From Intoshia linei (Eukaryota > Orthonectida > Rhopaluridae), in NCBI GenBank assembly GCA_001642005.1, contig LWCA01000460.1, positions 1 to 26,870 of the forward strand: a stretch of 26,870 nucleotides of DNA. Reading direction: 5' to 3'. Of this stretch, positions 8,248 through 18,120 are shown piece after piece. Each line of letters opens with the position of its first letter. Positions within the stretch are counted from its first letter, which is position 1. Both the position numbers and the translations under genes were made by a program. The notes below the pieces were generated by a model. That model worked only from the letters and a program-made list of their open reading frames with translations. It was not told where the DNA came from and did not search any database.

Positions 8248-10660
8248 ATGACAATATTGAGAAATTTATTAAAAGCTCGTGTGAACGCTAAATCTTTTAG
8301 TCTGATGTTATCTTGTAAGTCAGAAATTGAAATTAAAAATGTACTGGAAATGGGTTTGGAAAATTCAAGTTCTGTTTTGGTCAACGAATTTGTAGATCAA
8401 ATAAAACCACGGTTCAATGAAAAATCCAATAATATTGCTGCCTATGCTCGGGATTCAACCAATATACAACGATTAGTCGATATGGGTGTGAATGTTTCTC
8501 AATTTGATCATAAATATCCAAAAATTTCAGAGTACCTTATTAAGCAAGATTTTGATACAGCCATCGGCAGCAAGTTGGATTTTTTAACTTCGTTAAATAT
8601 TAAAAAGGACGAATTGCCTATTATTTTGAACAAAAACCCTTTTATTTATAATCAAAGTGTTAGAAATATGAAAGTTCGTGTTTTATATTTTTTATCTAAA
8701 AAATTCACTAAAAATGACATTTTATTGATAACCTCCAAGGAACCAAGAATTCTAAATATGGAATTAACTGAAATTGATGAGCGACTTGGATTTATCCAAA
8801 AATCGTTGCGATTGAAAGGTAATTTATATCAATTTATTTTTATTTCTTTTAAGCCGTACACATTAGACAGGCTGTTGTCAGGTATCCCAAAATACTTCTT
8901 TGTAGAAAGGAAAATATTCAAGTACATTTCAATGTTTATTTAATTTTATTTATGTCATTAGAAAACTACCTCAATGTTGGCAGATGTCATTAAATTTAAC
9001 GATAGTCAAGTCAAAATGTTTTTTAAAAATGATCCTAAATTGTTTAATTACGGTAATTGTAGAATATATACTAATTTCGTACTGTCTTATCGCAATCTGT
9101 GTTTTGGTCATAAAAATGCACCTTTTTGAGGTTAAAATAAATATCATCCTTTACTTAAATAAATATGAATGTGTGTAACCATTTATTGAAAACATTGACA
9201 GTCTCAAGATTAAAAAAACCCAATTTTCCCTTTTATTTAAAAACAAATCAGACCAAAAGTTTAATAAAACATACATTCTAGGACGCGTTTTAAAATCATT
9301 AACATTGTCGTTAATCTCAGCCACAAAAACATCTTCAAAACCCCATATCACCCTTTGTTTTAAAAATGAAACATGTCCTAAAATTTTTTTAAACATAAAT
9401 TCTGGGATAGTTTTTAAAATTCTAGACATTATTATAAATGGAAACCTCAAAAAAATAATTTTCACGATCAAAACACCACATGACCATTTTTTTTAAAATG
9501 AAAAGTCCTAGAATTTAAAAAAAATTACAGATGGTACAGTTGTATACTGTTAAAATACAAAAATTTTCAATTTGAATAAGTGACACCTTCACGGTCAAAA
9601 TAGTATTATTTAATATTCATTTTTTTTTACTTCGAAACTATTTTATATAAACAAAAAATTTGAAATAATTAATGGTCCTACAAATAAGAAAAAAATTATT
9701 CTGATAGAGCAAATGTTAACAAAATAAAATTAAAATGGAATTATTCACTTTAAATTAAAAGGTAATGTGATGTGACGGGTCCACCTGAAACAAATTTGAG
9801 AACCACTCCTTTAAAGGGTTGATAATAATAAATAGTATCATTTTCTAATTGAATTTATATTTTTGGTAGAATAAAAATGTTCTCTCGGTAGAGCTAGATG
9901 CTGTTTGTACGTAGTACATAACAGCAAACTAGTTTTATATATAAGTAAATGATCGTGTTTGAATTAATTATCAGATTATTATTGAATCGATCGACTTTAC
10001 TAATAGTATTTTAGATCCAAATGCTGCTCTGAAATCCTATACTTATTTAACTACTGAAATGAATCTCTCAAATGATCAAATTGTAAAATTTTCCATTTGC
10101 TTACGGAAAAGAGCCAATAAAACGACTCAAAGATTTTTATTTGTAAAATCTTTATTCGAAACAATTAAATTTACCAATGAAAATGATTTGCGAATCTTAA
10201 ATCATAAAACTATCAAACAGCTCATATTAAATGATAAAAATTCAGAAATATCTAAACCAGTTACAGGTATTACATAAGTACATTCTTGCATATTTTATGA
10301 TATATTCAGATAAACTTGTCAGTTTTTTTAAACGGAATTTAAAATGGGTAATTGGAATAAAACATTAAGTTGGTAAAATGACTCAGTTGAAAATTTTTAA
10401 ATTTTAAACTTTGAAAAAATCAATATTAACCGTTTATCTTCGCCAGTGACATGTAAATGTCAAGTTGGGCATGTTTGGCAATACATTTGAATATAATATT
10501 TTATTTTCCTATATCATATTTAGATGAATCACAATTAAAAACTGAGAAAAATGTAAAATTTCACTTGTCTGATTTTTTTAATACAACTGATTTAATTTTT
10601 TGTAAATATATTTTGAAATGTGATCCAGTGGTATACACAAATTTTGTTAAAACTCTGTAA
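8248..10660 (+). CDS. MTERF3: Mitochondrial transcription termination factor 3, five exons
   Basis: MTERF3 proteins bind mitochondrial nucleic acid and affect mitochondrial transcription and ribosome assembly. Exons: 8248-8818, 8854-8921, 8962-9078, 9975-10266 and 10524-10660; all phases agree and give 394 aa, against 417 in human. The N terminus (MTILRNLLKARVNAKSF) is basic and free of acid residues, as in a mitochondrial presequence. The mTERF repeats follow the human order: LVDMGVNVS, IGSKLDFLTSLNI, KNPFIYNQSV, LGFIQKSLRLK, AVVRYPKILL, VIKFNDSQVKMFFKNDPKLF, MNLSNDQIVKF, and a C terminus ending YTNFVKTL, like the vertebrate FLKTL end. Introns are 35, 40, 896 and 257 nt. The 35-nt and 40-nt introns are supported by phase and homology. 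The third donor (9079) was chosen for phase 0 and is the weakest call. AATAAA overlaps the stop codon. Confidence 0.85.
9210..9710 (-). repeat. Modular dispersed repeat R1, copy C (in MTERF3 intron)
   Basis: It ends at ATTATTCTGATAGAGC (9695-9710), the reverse complement of the R1 start. The same module series runs in parallel with 19450-20065: AAACCCAATTTTCCC, TTTAATAAAACATACA, GGACGCGTTTTAAAATCATT, AAACATGTCCTAAAATTTT, TTTTCACGATCAAAAC. The outer end is truncated relative to copies A and E. Confidence 0.65.
9711..9955 (+). repeat. Repeat R4, copy 1
   Basis: The stretch runs from AAATGTTAACAAAATAAAAT through CCACCTGAAACAAATTTGAG and ACCACTCCTTTAAAGGGTTG to GCTGTTTGTACGTAGTACAT. The reverse complement of the same series is at 13452-13673. 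It has no ORF. Confidence 0.7.
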
Positions 10661-10733
10661 ATAAAATATTACAACAATTTGTTTGGTTTATGTACAATTA
10701 CTTTATATTTTATCAAAAATCGATGTCTTAAGG

Positions 10734-11586
10734 CAAGGATGGGCAACATACGGCCCGCGAGGAGTTTAGATCCGGCCCGAAATAATTTTTATTATAAAAA
10801 TTATTTTTTAATTTAAAATTCTAAATTGTACATTATAATTACAATTCATTAAGAGATTCAAAATTTACATAGTAACATATTTTATCGTCCTTAAATCAGC
10901 AAGGCAATTAAAAAGAGAAAAGTGGACTCTGAATGCAGAATTTTCCAAAAATTATGGGAATTAGAATATTATTTCATGGAACACTACAACAAACCTGTTT
11001 GTGTAATTTGCCAAGAAAATGTTGCTGTTAATAAAGTGAATAACATCAAGCTTCATTATGAAAGCAAACATAAATTTTCTCCCTGAGACTTCGGGTTTTC
11101 AAATTCAACTCAGGGCTCAGGGTTAAGTGATATTTCTCAGGGTAATTTAATTATTTCAATCAAAATCATCAGATAAGACATATTTTATTTATATTGGATG
11201 AATAAGCGAATGTATTTCATGTATAAGATGTGTAAACTGTTATTTTTTGAAAAAGAGACCCCAAAGTAAAAAAGGGGCCCCAAAAAAATAACACGCTTCG
11301 CTTAAAAATTCGGGTTGAGAATAAAGAACATTTAAAAAATAAAGACATTTCAATTACTCTAAAAAACTTTCATTGTATAATTTATCAAGAAGCATTATGT
11401 CGAAAAAATCGATGAAACTTAACGATATAATAACATTTGTCATAAAAACTGTAAATTTTACTTTGTCCAATAAAAATTTAAAATAAATATATTCAAACCA
11501 AAAATTCTTAAAATGTATTTGTCCGGCCCACTCATCTATTTTATATAACAATCTGGCCCGCTATGACAGAAAGTAACCCATCCCTG
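10734..11586 (+). mobile_element. hAT element, 853 bp, with BED-finger relic
   Basis: The ends are CAAGGATGGGCAACATACGG on the left and GTAACCCATCCCTG on the right (CAGGGATGGGTTAC in reverse complement), with CGGCCCG near both ends. The flanking 8-bp duplication is TCTTAAGG (10726-10733) and TCTTAGGG (11587-11594), 7 of 8 matching. Inside, 10910-11086 (+) encodes the N-terminal part of a hAT transposase: KRKVDSECRIF, then VCVIC and HYESKH, which form a C2-H2 BED-type zinc finger, followed by a stop. The catalytic core is absent. It lies 73 bp after the MTERF3 stop codon. Confidence 0.9.
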
Positions 11587-11588
11587 TC

Positions 11589-11870
11589 TTAGGGTATAAA
11601 CTTTTTTATGATCACTTGATCAGAATGAAACAATTGTAGATTTTCGTTCGTTTTTGTGTTTATAATTTGCCTATCCTGCGATACGAAAATTTTCGTATTA
11701 TTCGACAATGTTATAACTAAAAAATTAGAATCATATTGAATGTGATAATATTCTGAAATATTCGTTATAAATATTTTTAATTCATCTAATTTTGCATTGT
11801 ACATATATAAATCATTTAAGGATACGATACATATTTTGTTAGTGCCATCAATTTCTATTGCTTGATAAAC
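11589..11870 (-). CDS. Unidentified protein, 3' terminal exon
   Basis: The minus strand is open from about 11870 down to TAA at 11589-11591. The frame continues upstream of the first Met (11804) through residues VYQAIEIDGTNKICIVSLND, so the ATG is unlikely to be the true start. The composition is even and protein-like, ending in NLQLFHSDQVIIKKFIP. A GTAAGT lies on the minus strand near 11893, but no compatible upstream exon was found; the Gypsy relic begins about 90 bp upstream. I do not recognise the family. The stop codon lies inside the target duplication of the neighbouring hAT element. This is either the end of a living gene whose upstream exons are outside the recognised parts, or the stump of a broken gene. 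Confidence 0.45.
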   Translation of the reverse strand, partial: VYQAIEIDGTNKICIVSLNDLYMYNAKLDELKIFITNISEYYHIQYDSNFLVITLSNNTKIFVSQDRQIINTKTNENLQLFHSDQVIIKKFIP

Positions 11871-11959
11871 TTCAAAACTTTACTTACATAACCAAGATAT
11901 ATTTTATTCAATCGCCCTTAATTCATATAATTTATTATATGATCCAATCTTTTCAAATT

Positions 11960-13320
11960 TGTTTTTCAGATATTCCCAGATATACAGGCTGAAATGATTA
12001 GAAATATGATCAATGAAGGTTTAATGGAACCCAGTCACAGCCAATTTAGATCGCCCCATTTCATGAAACAAAAGAAAAATGGAACATACAGATTTTTAAA
12101 TGATTTTAGTAAATTAAATGAATTAACTATTAGAGACACATACCCTCCTGCCAACCAGCAATTAATTATTAATGATACATGTGGGAAGAAAATATTTTCA
12201 ACTTTGGATTTTAAGTCGGGTTATTGGCAAATACGAATTAAACACACTAATAATCATAAGACGGCTTTCTCGTGTGGCCTAAGAAACAGGGTATTTCAAT
12301 TTAGTGTAATGCCTATGGGTTTAACGAATGCATCGGACACATTCCAAAGAGTAATAGACCGATTGCTAAAAGATATTCCAAACGCTTCAGCTTACATCGA
12401 TGATATCATTGTGGCTTCAAATATGGCTATCAATGGAGGATCTAAATAAACCTTTTACTCTCGAAACAAACGCCTCAAACGTTGCATTTGGAGCGGTGTT
12501 AAAACAAAAAGATCATCCAATATATTACGCAAGTAACATCCTGAATGGGGCATTATTGAACTACTCTACGATTGAAAAGGAATTAGCAGCTATTAATTAG
12601 GCAGCCAAAAAGTTTAAATATTATCTGTTGGGAAAAAAGAAACGGTGTATACAAATCACAAACCGCTAACCTATTTGTTCAAAACAAAAAATTTAACAAA
12701 AAGGCAGTTTCGTCTAATTAATAAATTGCAAGATTTTGATTTGGAAATCCTATACAAACCAGGAAAGTTTAATCATATAGCAGACGCATTATTCAGATAC
12801 ACGAAAAATTTTTCAATGGCAATTACAAAGAAAATCGATGAACCCACTAGTAATGAACAATCAAACGATGCCGAAATATATGAAGCAATACAGCATTTAC
12901 TGACGGATAGGAAGATTCCAAAAGGAAATTATCTCAACAAATTAAGCAAACGACTTTCAGTGCAAAACAACAAATTGTATCTGCGACGAAAAAGATATAT
13001 AGTGCCAATCGTATCTAAAGGAATTATTGAAAAAAAATCGAACAACTACATTTGAACCCGCTTTACTGTCATCCAGGGATGAACAAAATGTATCATATTC
13101 TGCGTAAAGAAATGAACAGTCGCAACATGGTCAACTTAATCAAGAAATTTATGACCAAATGTAAACATGTAACACACAGAAGGTTCGTAATCGTGGTAGA
13201 GACGCCCTATTAAAACCTGTCAAAATCTCCAAGTTCAACGAACTATGGCAAATCGACATTATGGGTCCACTCCCAACCTCAGCTAACGGAAACAAATATC
13301 TAATAAATATTTCTATAATC
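11960..13320 (+). mobile_element. Ty3/Gypsy retrotransposon relic (RT, RNase H, integrase pieces)
   Basis: The order of domains is RT, RNase H, then integrase, as in Ty3/Gypsy. RT is recognisable at about 11970-12420 by GLMEPS, FLNDFSKLN, TLDFKSGYWQI, FSVMPMGLTNA and the catalytic YIDDI. Directly after YIDDI the thumb/connection region is missing and the frame changes. RNase H lies at about 12430-12800, broken by an in-frame TAG and a frameshift, with Asn at two positions normally Asp (LETNAS, YTNHKPL). The integrase zinc region (YCHPGMNKMYHILR, KCKH) is at about 13050-13190. The start of the catalytic core (LWQIDIMGPLP) follows at about 13240, and the element is cut off at about 13320. No LTRs, gag or protease were seen. 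It is dead. Confidence 0.9.
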
Positions 13321-13451
13321 TAAAATCTAAACACATAATCTACGTACGGTACATGTACGATGACACATAAATATATATATTACTAGCTATTAATCTCAAT
13401 TTTATTAACTGTAAATAAATCCTAACTTATATATACAATAATATATGTAAC

Positions 13452-13673
13452 TAACTTGACTGTTATGTACTACGTACAAACAGCATCTAGCTATGCCGAC
13501 GGCACATTTTTATTATACCAATAAAATAAATTCATGTTGAAAATCCTACTATTCACTATTATCAATCCTTTAAAGGAGTGGTTCCCAAATTTGTTTCAGG
13601 TGGAATCATTATATCACATTACTTTTTACTTTAAAGTGAATTATTCCATCTTAATTTTTTGTTTAACATTTGC
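13452..13673 (-). repeat. Repeat R4, copy 2 (inverted relative to copy 1)
   Basis: This stretch contains ATGTACTACGTACAAACAGC, then TTTAAAGGAGTGGTTCCCAAA, then CAGGTGGAATCATTATATCAC and AAAGTGAATTATTCCATC. These are reverse complements of 9711-9955. The GGAGTGGTTCCCAAA block resembles ends of some hAT elements, so R4 may be a fragment of one, but no paired end or target duplication was found. Confidence 0.65.
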
Positions 13674-14331
13674 GTAAAAAATTTTAAAAACAATTGTTAT
13701 CCCATTTTTTAATTTATTAGACAGAATGTGTGTATAATATTAAAAATAAAGTAAAAACAGTCCAATCCTAAAAATTGTCATAAATAGCATAAACTCCAGA
13801 AAAAATAAAATTATAAAAACCTATTTTGTCATTGTCAATGTGATGATATATATACAGTGCAAATTTAATAAATACTTAAAAATACCAATTATGTATCAAT
13901 ACTTAACGGAATCTTCACTTTATAAACATATTTCAGGTGAATTTTACCAATATCGCAAAAGATTGTATTAAATATAAAAATGATATTAACAAAGTTGTAT
14001 TACTTTTAGTTTCGTAGTTGTAGTTTCATTTGAAACAAAATGTTTTGAAAATAATAATTTGAAATTTAAAAATTGCATAGCAATGAAAAAAATTCCGAAG
14101 GAATGAATAATATAGATTTTCACCCATAGATAGATTTTATATAGTTTATTTTCATATGGATATTCGTAACATCCACAAAATTGCTCATCTTTACTCGTGA
14201 TTATTTAATGTTTACTCAAAAAAACGTGTTTTTGGAGACAGTTTAATAGAAATTCATCTTACGATTTAAAAAAAAATGTATTTTTATGTTTAGAAATTTG
14301 TTATTAAATTGGTACATTTTTGTATTACACA
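13674..14331. other. Non-coding interval
   Basis: AT-rich, without a recognisable gene or repeat copy. I looked on the minus strand here for upstream exons of the gene fragment at 11589-11870 and found none that I could support. Confidence 0.35.
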
Positions 14332-14594
14332 TTAGTTTTCTTGTCTTCTGAATATCATATTGACTTTATCCGATATGGATCTATAGGTATTGAGAAAAAT
14401 AGATGGCTCTGTTTTAATTTCTTTTAAAACTAATTGTATATTTGTAACTAAACTAATTCGAGTGTTAGCCCTATGACGTATATTATTCAGACGTCATTTT
14501 ATCACGCTGAATAAGTTTTCAATAAGATTCAAGTCAGGACTATAGGGTGGTGAGAATATTTGTTCTACATTTTCTCTTCTCAAGAAAGAAATAA
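14332..14594 (-). pseudogene. Tc1/IS630-type transposase C-terminal relic
   Basis: The minus strand reads SFLRRENVEQIFSPPYSPDLNLIEN; PPYSPDLN-IEN is the hallmark of the last catalytic block of Tc1/mariner/IS630 DDE transposases (the glutamate of DDE). Eight codons on, one TGA interrupts an otherwise open frame that continues RLNNIRHRANTRIS to a normal-looking stop at 14332. The N-terminal two thirds is missing because repeat R1 copy D starts exactly where the frame is cut, at 14595. Confidence 0.8.
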
Positions 14595-15150
14595 GCTCTA
14601 TCAGAATAATCTTCTTTTTTTAATTTTCGGACAGTTAATTAATTCACATTTTTTGTTTCTATAAAATATTTCGGAAAAAAAAATATGTGAATACTAAAAT
14701 GCTTTTTTGACCGTGAGTCGTCACTTATTCGGATTGAAATTTTTTATGTGTGTTAACAGGATACAACTGTACCTACCTGTAAATTTTTTGAAATTCTAGG
14801 GCTGTTTTCATAAAAAAAGAAGGGTAATTTTGTAAATTTTTTGAAATTCTAAGGCTGTTTTCATTAAAAAAAAAAGGGTAATTTGTGGTTTTGGCCCTGA
14901 AAATATAATTTTTTTAAATTTAAATTTATCGTAATGTTTATGATTTTAAAATCCGTATCAGCGTATATATTTTTTTAAATTCTTCAACTGGTTTGATTTT
15001 TAAAAGGACAACTGGGGTTTTTGACCCGTAAGATGTAAAATTGGGAGGTTGAAATTTATCTTATTATATGTCCCGGAAAAAACTGTTATTGAAATGTGGA
15101 CTTTATAAAATTCTAAGACTGGTAGTTATTCCAATAAAGTGCACACAAAC
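14595..15150 (+). repeat. Modular dispersed repeat R1, copy D
   Basis: It begins GCTCTATCAGAATAAT and runs through GACCGTGAGTCGTCACTTATTC, GGGCTGTTTTCATAAAAAAA and two near-identical modules containing AATTTTTTGAAATTCTA-GGCTGTTTTCAT, to AATAAAGTGCACACAAAC. It directly abuts the Tc1-type relic. The local doubling of one module (about 14778-14885) shows that R1 length varies by module number. Confidence 0.65.
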
Positions 15151-16129
15151 AAAAATCGCGTAGCATATTATATAAGTTAAGATATATGTTTATTATGCGT
15201 ACCATGTATTCATTATTTCAAATGGATCAATTTTGTAATTCAAGTTTAAATAGTTTAGATTTAGGACCTACATTGTAGGTTGATAACCAATTGTAAATAC
15301 ATGTATGTCAATAGTTTTGGTGCAGTGTATTTGAATTATTCCTACCAGATTTAAATGGATTTTTACCAGTTTTATTGGTCATATATTGGTAACAACTATT
15401 CGACTAAAACTCCCTTTATTCCTTAAATAATAAAATAATAATTTTTTTTCAGGGTTGTAAAAGGGAGTCAATTATTTTACATTAATTAATAATTTGGTTA
15501 AATTAAAAGTAACTCGTTAAATATTAAAATATGAATTTAAGAAGGCCTGCGTAACAAAAATGTAAAATTTTTATTTATAGAGTAAACTCGAAGTTACCAA
15601 TACAGAATATTAAAGTACTTGTAATAATCAATTGTTAAACTAGATTGTTGATATTGACTCAATTACATTACATTTATGCTTTGGAAAAAAGTGTAGATAT
15701 TAGAAGTGTATACTTAATTAATATTAATACATTTCAGAGGAAGAACAAAACACAACATGTAGTTTGATTGATCGGTTAATATTAACTTTGATTTTAGAGG
15801 CGCATACTATAATGATATTTTTTAACTGAAAGAAACATGAATTGTGACAATGAGTTATGAATAATATATTAATTAATGTAGTATGAAGAATCAAAAAGTT
15901 ATAAAGACTAAAAGGTATTTTTAATAATTCAGGTCATTAGCATTGTTTGAAATTGGGATTGTGTAGACTGTAAAAAATTAATTTCAATTTTAACAATAGA
16001 TATTCAACATCCTAAACTAACACATTTCATTTAATTTATAATTAATTACAATCAACAAAACTGGGTCAATAAATTATCATGCTCCAAATTAGATGAACAT
16101 TACTATTATACATTTAAAACTTTAGAGAC
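15151..16129. other. Non-coding interval upstream of the coiled-coil gene
   Basis: About 980 bp of AT-rich sequence. I see no ORF, RNA gene or known repeat. The last part should contain the promoter of the gene starting at 16130; upstream non-coding exons cannot be excluded. Confidence 0.4.
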
Positions 16130-17392
16130 ATGGAAAGTGAATATTTATGTCCTAACCCTCCTCAAAAATTGCAAACAATTCGCAATATTTTTAAGCGAAA
16201 ATTGAAAATTATAAAATGCAAAATAGACACACAGGAAAGTTATTTCTATGATTATGAAAAATTGCATGAACTGCCAGAAGATAAACGAATAAATCACAAA
16301 AATGTAACACTTACAAATTATGGTAATTTGTTGAAAGCTCTTTTGATTGTTACAAACAGTCAGCATGTTGAAAACTTTAAACAATTGAAAGAACTTATTA
16401 TTCAATATAGTCTTAAAAATAGAAATAGAAAAAATGGTATCATTGATTCTTCAGACTTGTCCAATTTGTCAGATTCGTTCAGTGAACCGGTTTTCAAATT
16501 ACCCAGGATAAACGATTCCGAATTTAATTTTGATAAAATTGTCCATTTAGGAATTAAAAATAAGTATGAATTGATAGAAAAATGTCACAATTTTACAGAT
16601 ACAATTGATTCAATTATTCCAGGTAGAATGGTGGATATTGGACAGAAAATTAATATACTTTTGGCGTACATGAGTCGATTTTGTTCCAGTTTACAATCCA
16701 TTCTAATAACCTCGCAAATAAATAATGATAATCAGGATCAATGTGCCACCAACCCGGAAGACATGTCATCTGTTGTTACTACCTATACAAATCAGTGTGA
16801 TCGCGATTACTCGAAAATTAATATGCACGTGTCCGAATCTAGCCAAATCATGGAAAAGTTTATTTTTGGTAAATTAAACGGCAACTATTTTGAAGAAGAT
16901 GGAAGAGACACATATTTTAAATTTAATTCATCTTTTTCACACATTTTGGCAACCTTTCCAGAAGTCGCGTATCGACTTCGTCATTCAGTCAGTCTTTTGG
17001 AAAGGTGGATAGAGGAGGACAAGAATTATGTGGATTATTTAAATAACGACTTGAAAAAATTAAAATTTTTTGTTGAGCATGATAAAAATCTGATGAATCA
17101 CGTTAATTCAAAGTGCGTCATGAAGTTGTATAGAATTTCTAAATTTCAAAAAAGTATTGCAACTTTGATTCAAGCAGAAAAACGTTATCATATGCTCAAG
17201 GAAGACATTAATGAAATCGAAGAAGATAGAAAAGTCATTGAATTTGACATGGAACTTAATAAACATCGACTGAAAAGCATGTTACAACAAAAAAAGAGTA
17301 TTCAACTTACCGGTACTAAATCCCAACTTTCTCTAAGTCGGTATTTTTTACATAAATTACAGTATTTCCATATTTCGGGTAGATGGGCCTAG
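16130..17392 (+). CDS. Coiled-coil protein of unknown family, 420 codons
   Basis: A long uninterrupted ORF with a proper ATG, starting MESEYLCPNPPQK. It is soluble, rich in K, E, N and S, with no signal peptide or membrane segment. Helical segments occur at residues 125-200. From about residue 285 to 395 the charge pattern suggests a long coiled coil (RWIEEDKNYVDYLNNDLKKL, then QAEKRYHMLKEDINEIEEDR). I do not recognise the family. The last 26 residues look less protein-like, and a GT at 17313 after ACCG could be a phase-1 donor. An acceptor at 20435 would then join this ORF in frame to the death-domain gene, giving 721 aa. Alternatively a 50-nt intron from the same donor reaches TTACAG before 17363. 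As drawn, the ORF stops at TAG 17390-17392. Confidence 0.65.
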   Translation: MESEYLCPNPPQKLQTIRNIFKRKLKIIKCKIDTQESYFYDYEKLHELPEDKRINHKNVTLTNYGNLLKALLIVTNSQHVENFKQLKELIIQYSLKNRNRKNGIIDSSDLSNLSDSFSEPVFKLPRINDSEFNFDKIVHLGIKNKYELIEKCHNFTDTIDSIIPGRMVDIGQKINILLAYMSRFCSSLQSILITSQINNDNQDQCATNPEDMSSVVTTYTNQCDRDYSKINMHVSESSQIMEKFIFGKLNGNYFEEDGRDTYFKFNSSFSHILATFPEVAYRLRHSVSLLERWIEEDKNYVDYLNNDLKKLKFFVEHDKNLMNHVNSKCVMKLYRISKFQKSIATLIQAEKRYHMLKEDINEIEEDRKVIEFDMELNKHRLKSMLQQKKSIQLTGTKSQLSLSRYFLHKLQYFHISGRWA

Positions 17393-17828
17393 GACAGTGA
17401 TGGCATAAATATGACACGAGTGTCACTAGTGACTGGTCACTGAGTTTCTGAGATTAACATTTATTATATTTTCTGCTCGGAAAAAGCTTTTTAATTCTAT
17501 AGGACCTAAACTATACCATAAGTTTTATTCAAATCTTCTAAAAAAGTTTTCATTTTGTTGTACAGTGTAAGTAAAAACGATGAAACTCAGACTGAGTAGT
17601 ACGGATTTGAGTATGGCATGATTGTTACTGTAAATTTAGATTGACAAATTTAATTAATATGATCAAAATAATAAATATGATTAATCAATTGACATATAAT
17701 AATACATTACAGTACATTGTACTATTATATCATTCTATTATACCTGCTTGTCTATGTTGTCTATTCACAATTTTTTGGAGTTTTTTATTTCTTTACGGCT
17801 GTAATCCAATCGCTCATTCTCACAATTG

Positions 17829-18040
17829 TTAATCAGACCACTCAATATGCATATATTCTTCAACATAATCATAAACAGGACTGCGACATTCAATAGTACC
17901 TTTAGAGTTAGTATAAAGGATTTCTTTCAATTTTGTCAATATTTCCTTGATGGGTGCATTATTATACGCGTTATTAATGTCGCAAAGAAATGAGCAATAC
18001 AATTTAAAATAATAATAACCAAATACATGTTTTTCATTTT
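17829..18040 (-). other. Unidentified open segment on the minus strand
   Basis: The segment is open for about 70 codons before TAA, without an ATG, so it would be a terminal exon or a relic. It reads YYFKLYCSFLCDINNAYNNA, later ECRSPVYDYVEEYMHIEWSD. Its composition is more protein-like than nearby chance ORFs. The family is not recognised; it may belong to a transposon. Confidence 0.3.
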
Positions 18041-18098
18041 TATAAAGTATAAATAAATAAGTATAACATTTATAGTATAAATGATAATTAATTCAAAT

Positions 18099-18120
18099 AT
18101 GTACATTGTACAATGTACAT
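18099..18120. repeat. 22-bp perfect palindrome
   Basis: ATGTACATTGT followed immediately by ACAATGTACAT gives perfect dyad symmetry with no spacer. It could form a cruciform or bind a dimeric protein, but in AT-rich DNA it may be neutral. Confidence 0.7.

Larger units (their letters stand above)
9079..9974 (+). other. MTERF3 intron 3, enlarged by repeats
   Basis: This 896-nt intron is about 20 times longer than the usual intron in this window. It is largely filled by an R1 copy (9210-9710, minus) and an R4 copy (9711-9955, plus). The acceptor AATTATCAG at 9974 is directly followed by an open exon. The donor is uncertain: GTACTG at 9079 fits phase 0, while GGTAATTG at 9055 has a better consensus but the wrong phase. 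Confidence 0.55.

Noticed and set aside
8929-8961. A 28-nt intron in MTERF3 starting at GTTTAT
   Set aside because: The GTACAT donor at 8922 gives a 40-nt intron with the same phase, fits the local intron size class and leaves a better match to the family.
9151-9496. Two overlapping ORFs on opposite strands
   Set aside because: Both lie inside repeat R1 copy C and consist of its AT-rich modules; parallel ORFs do not survive in copy E.
9711-13673. A single composite transposon bounded by the inverted R4 copies
   Set aside because: The interval contains collinear MTERF3 exons 4-5 plus two unrelated elements; independent R4 insertions explain it more simply.
16145-16405. Minus-strand 86-codon ORF
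   Set aside because: It is the antisense shadow of the coiled-coil ORF beginning at 16130.
17396-17450. hAT-like end CAGTGATGGCATAAAT with short palindromes (GTCACTAGTGAC) right after the stop at 17392
   Set aside because: No matching opposite end or 8-bp duplication was found, so an element cannot be claimed.
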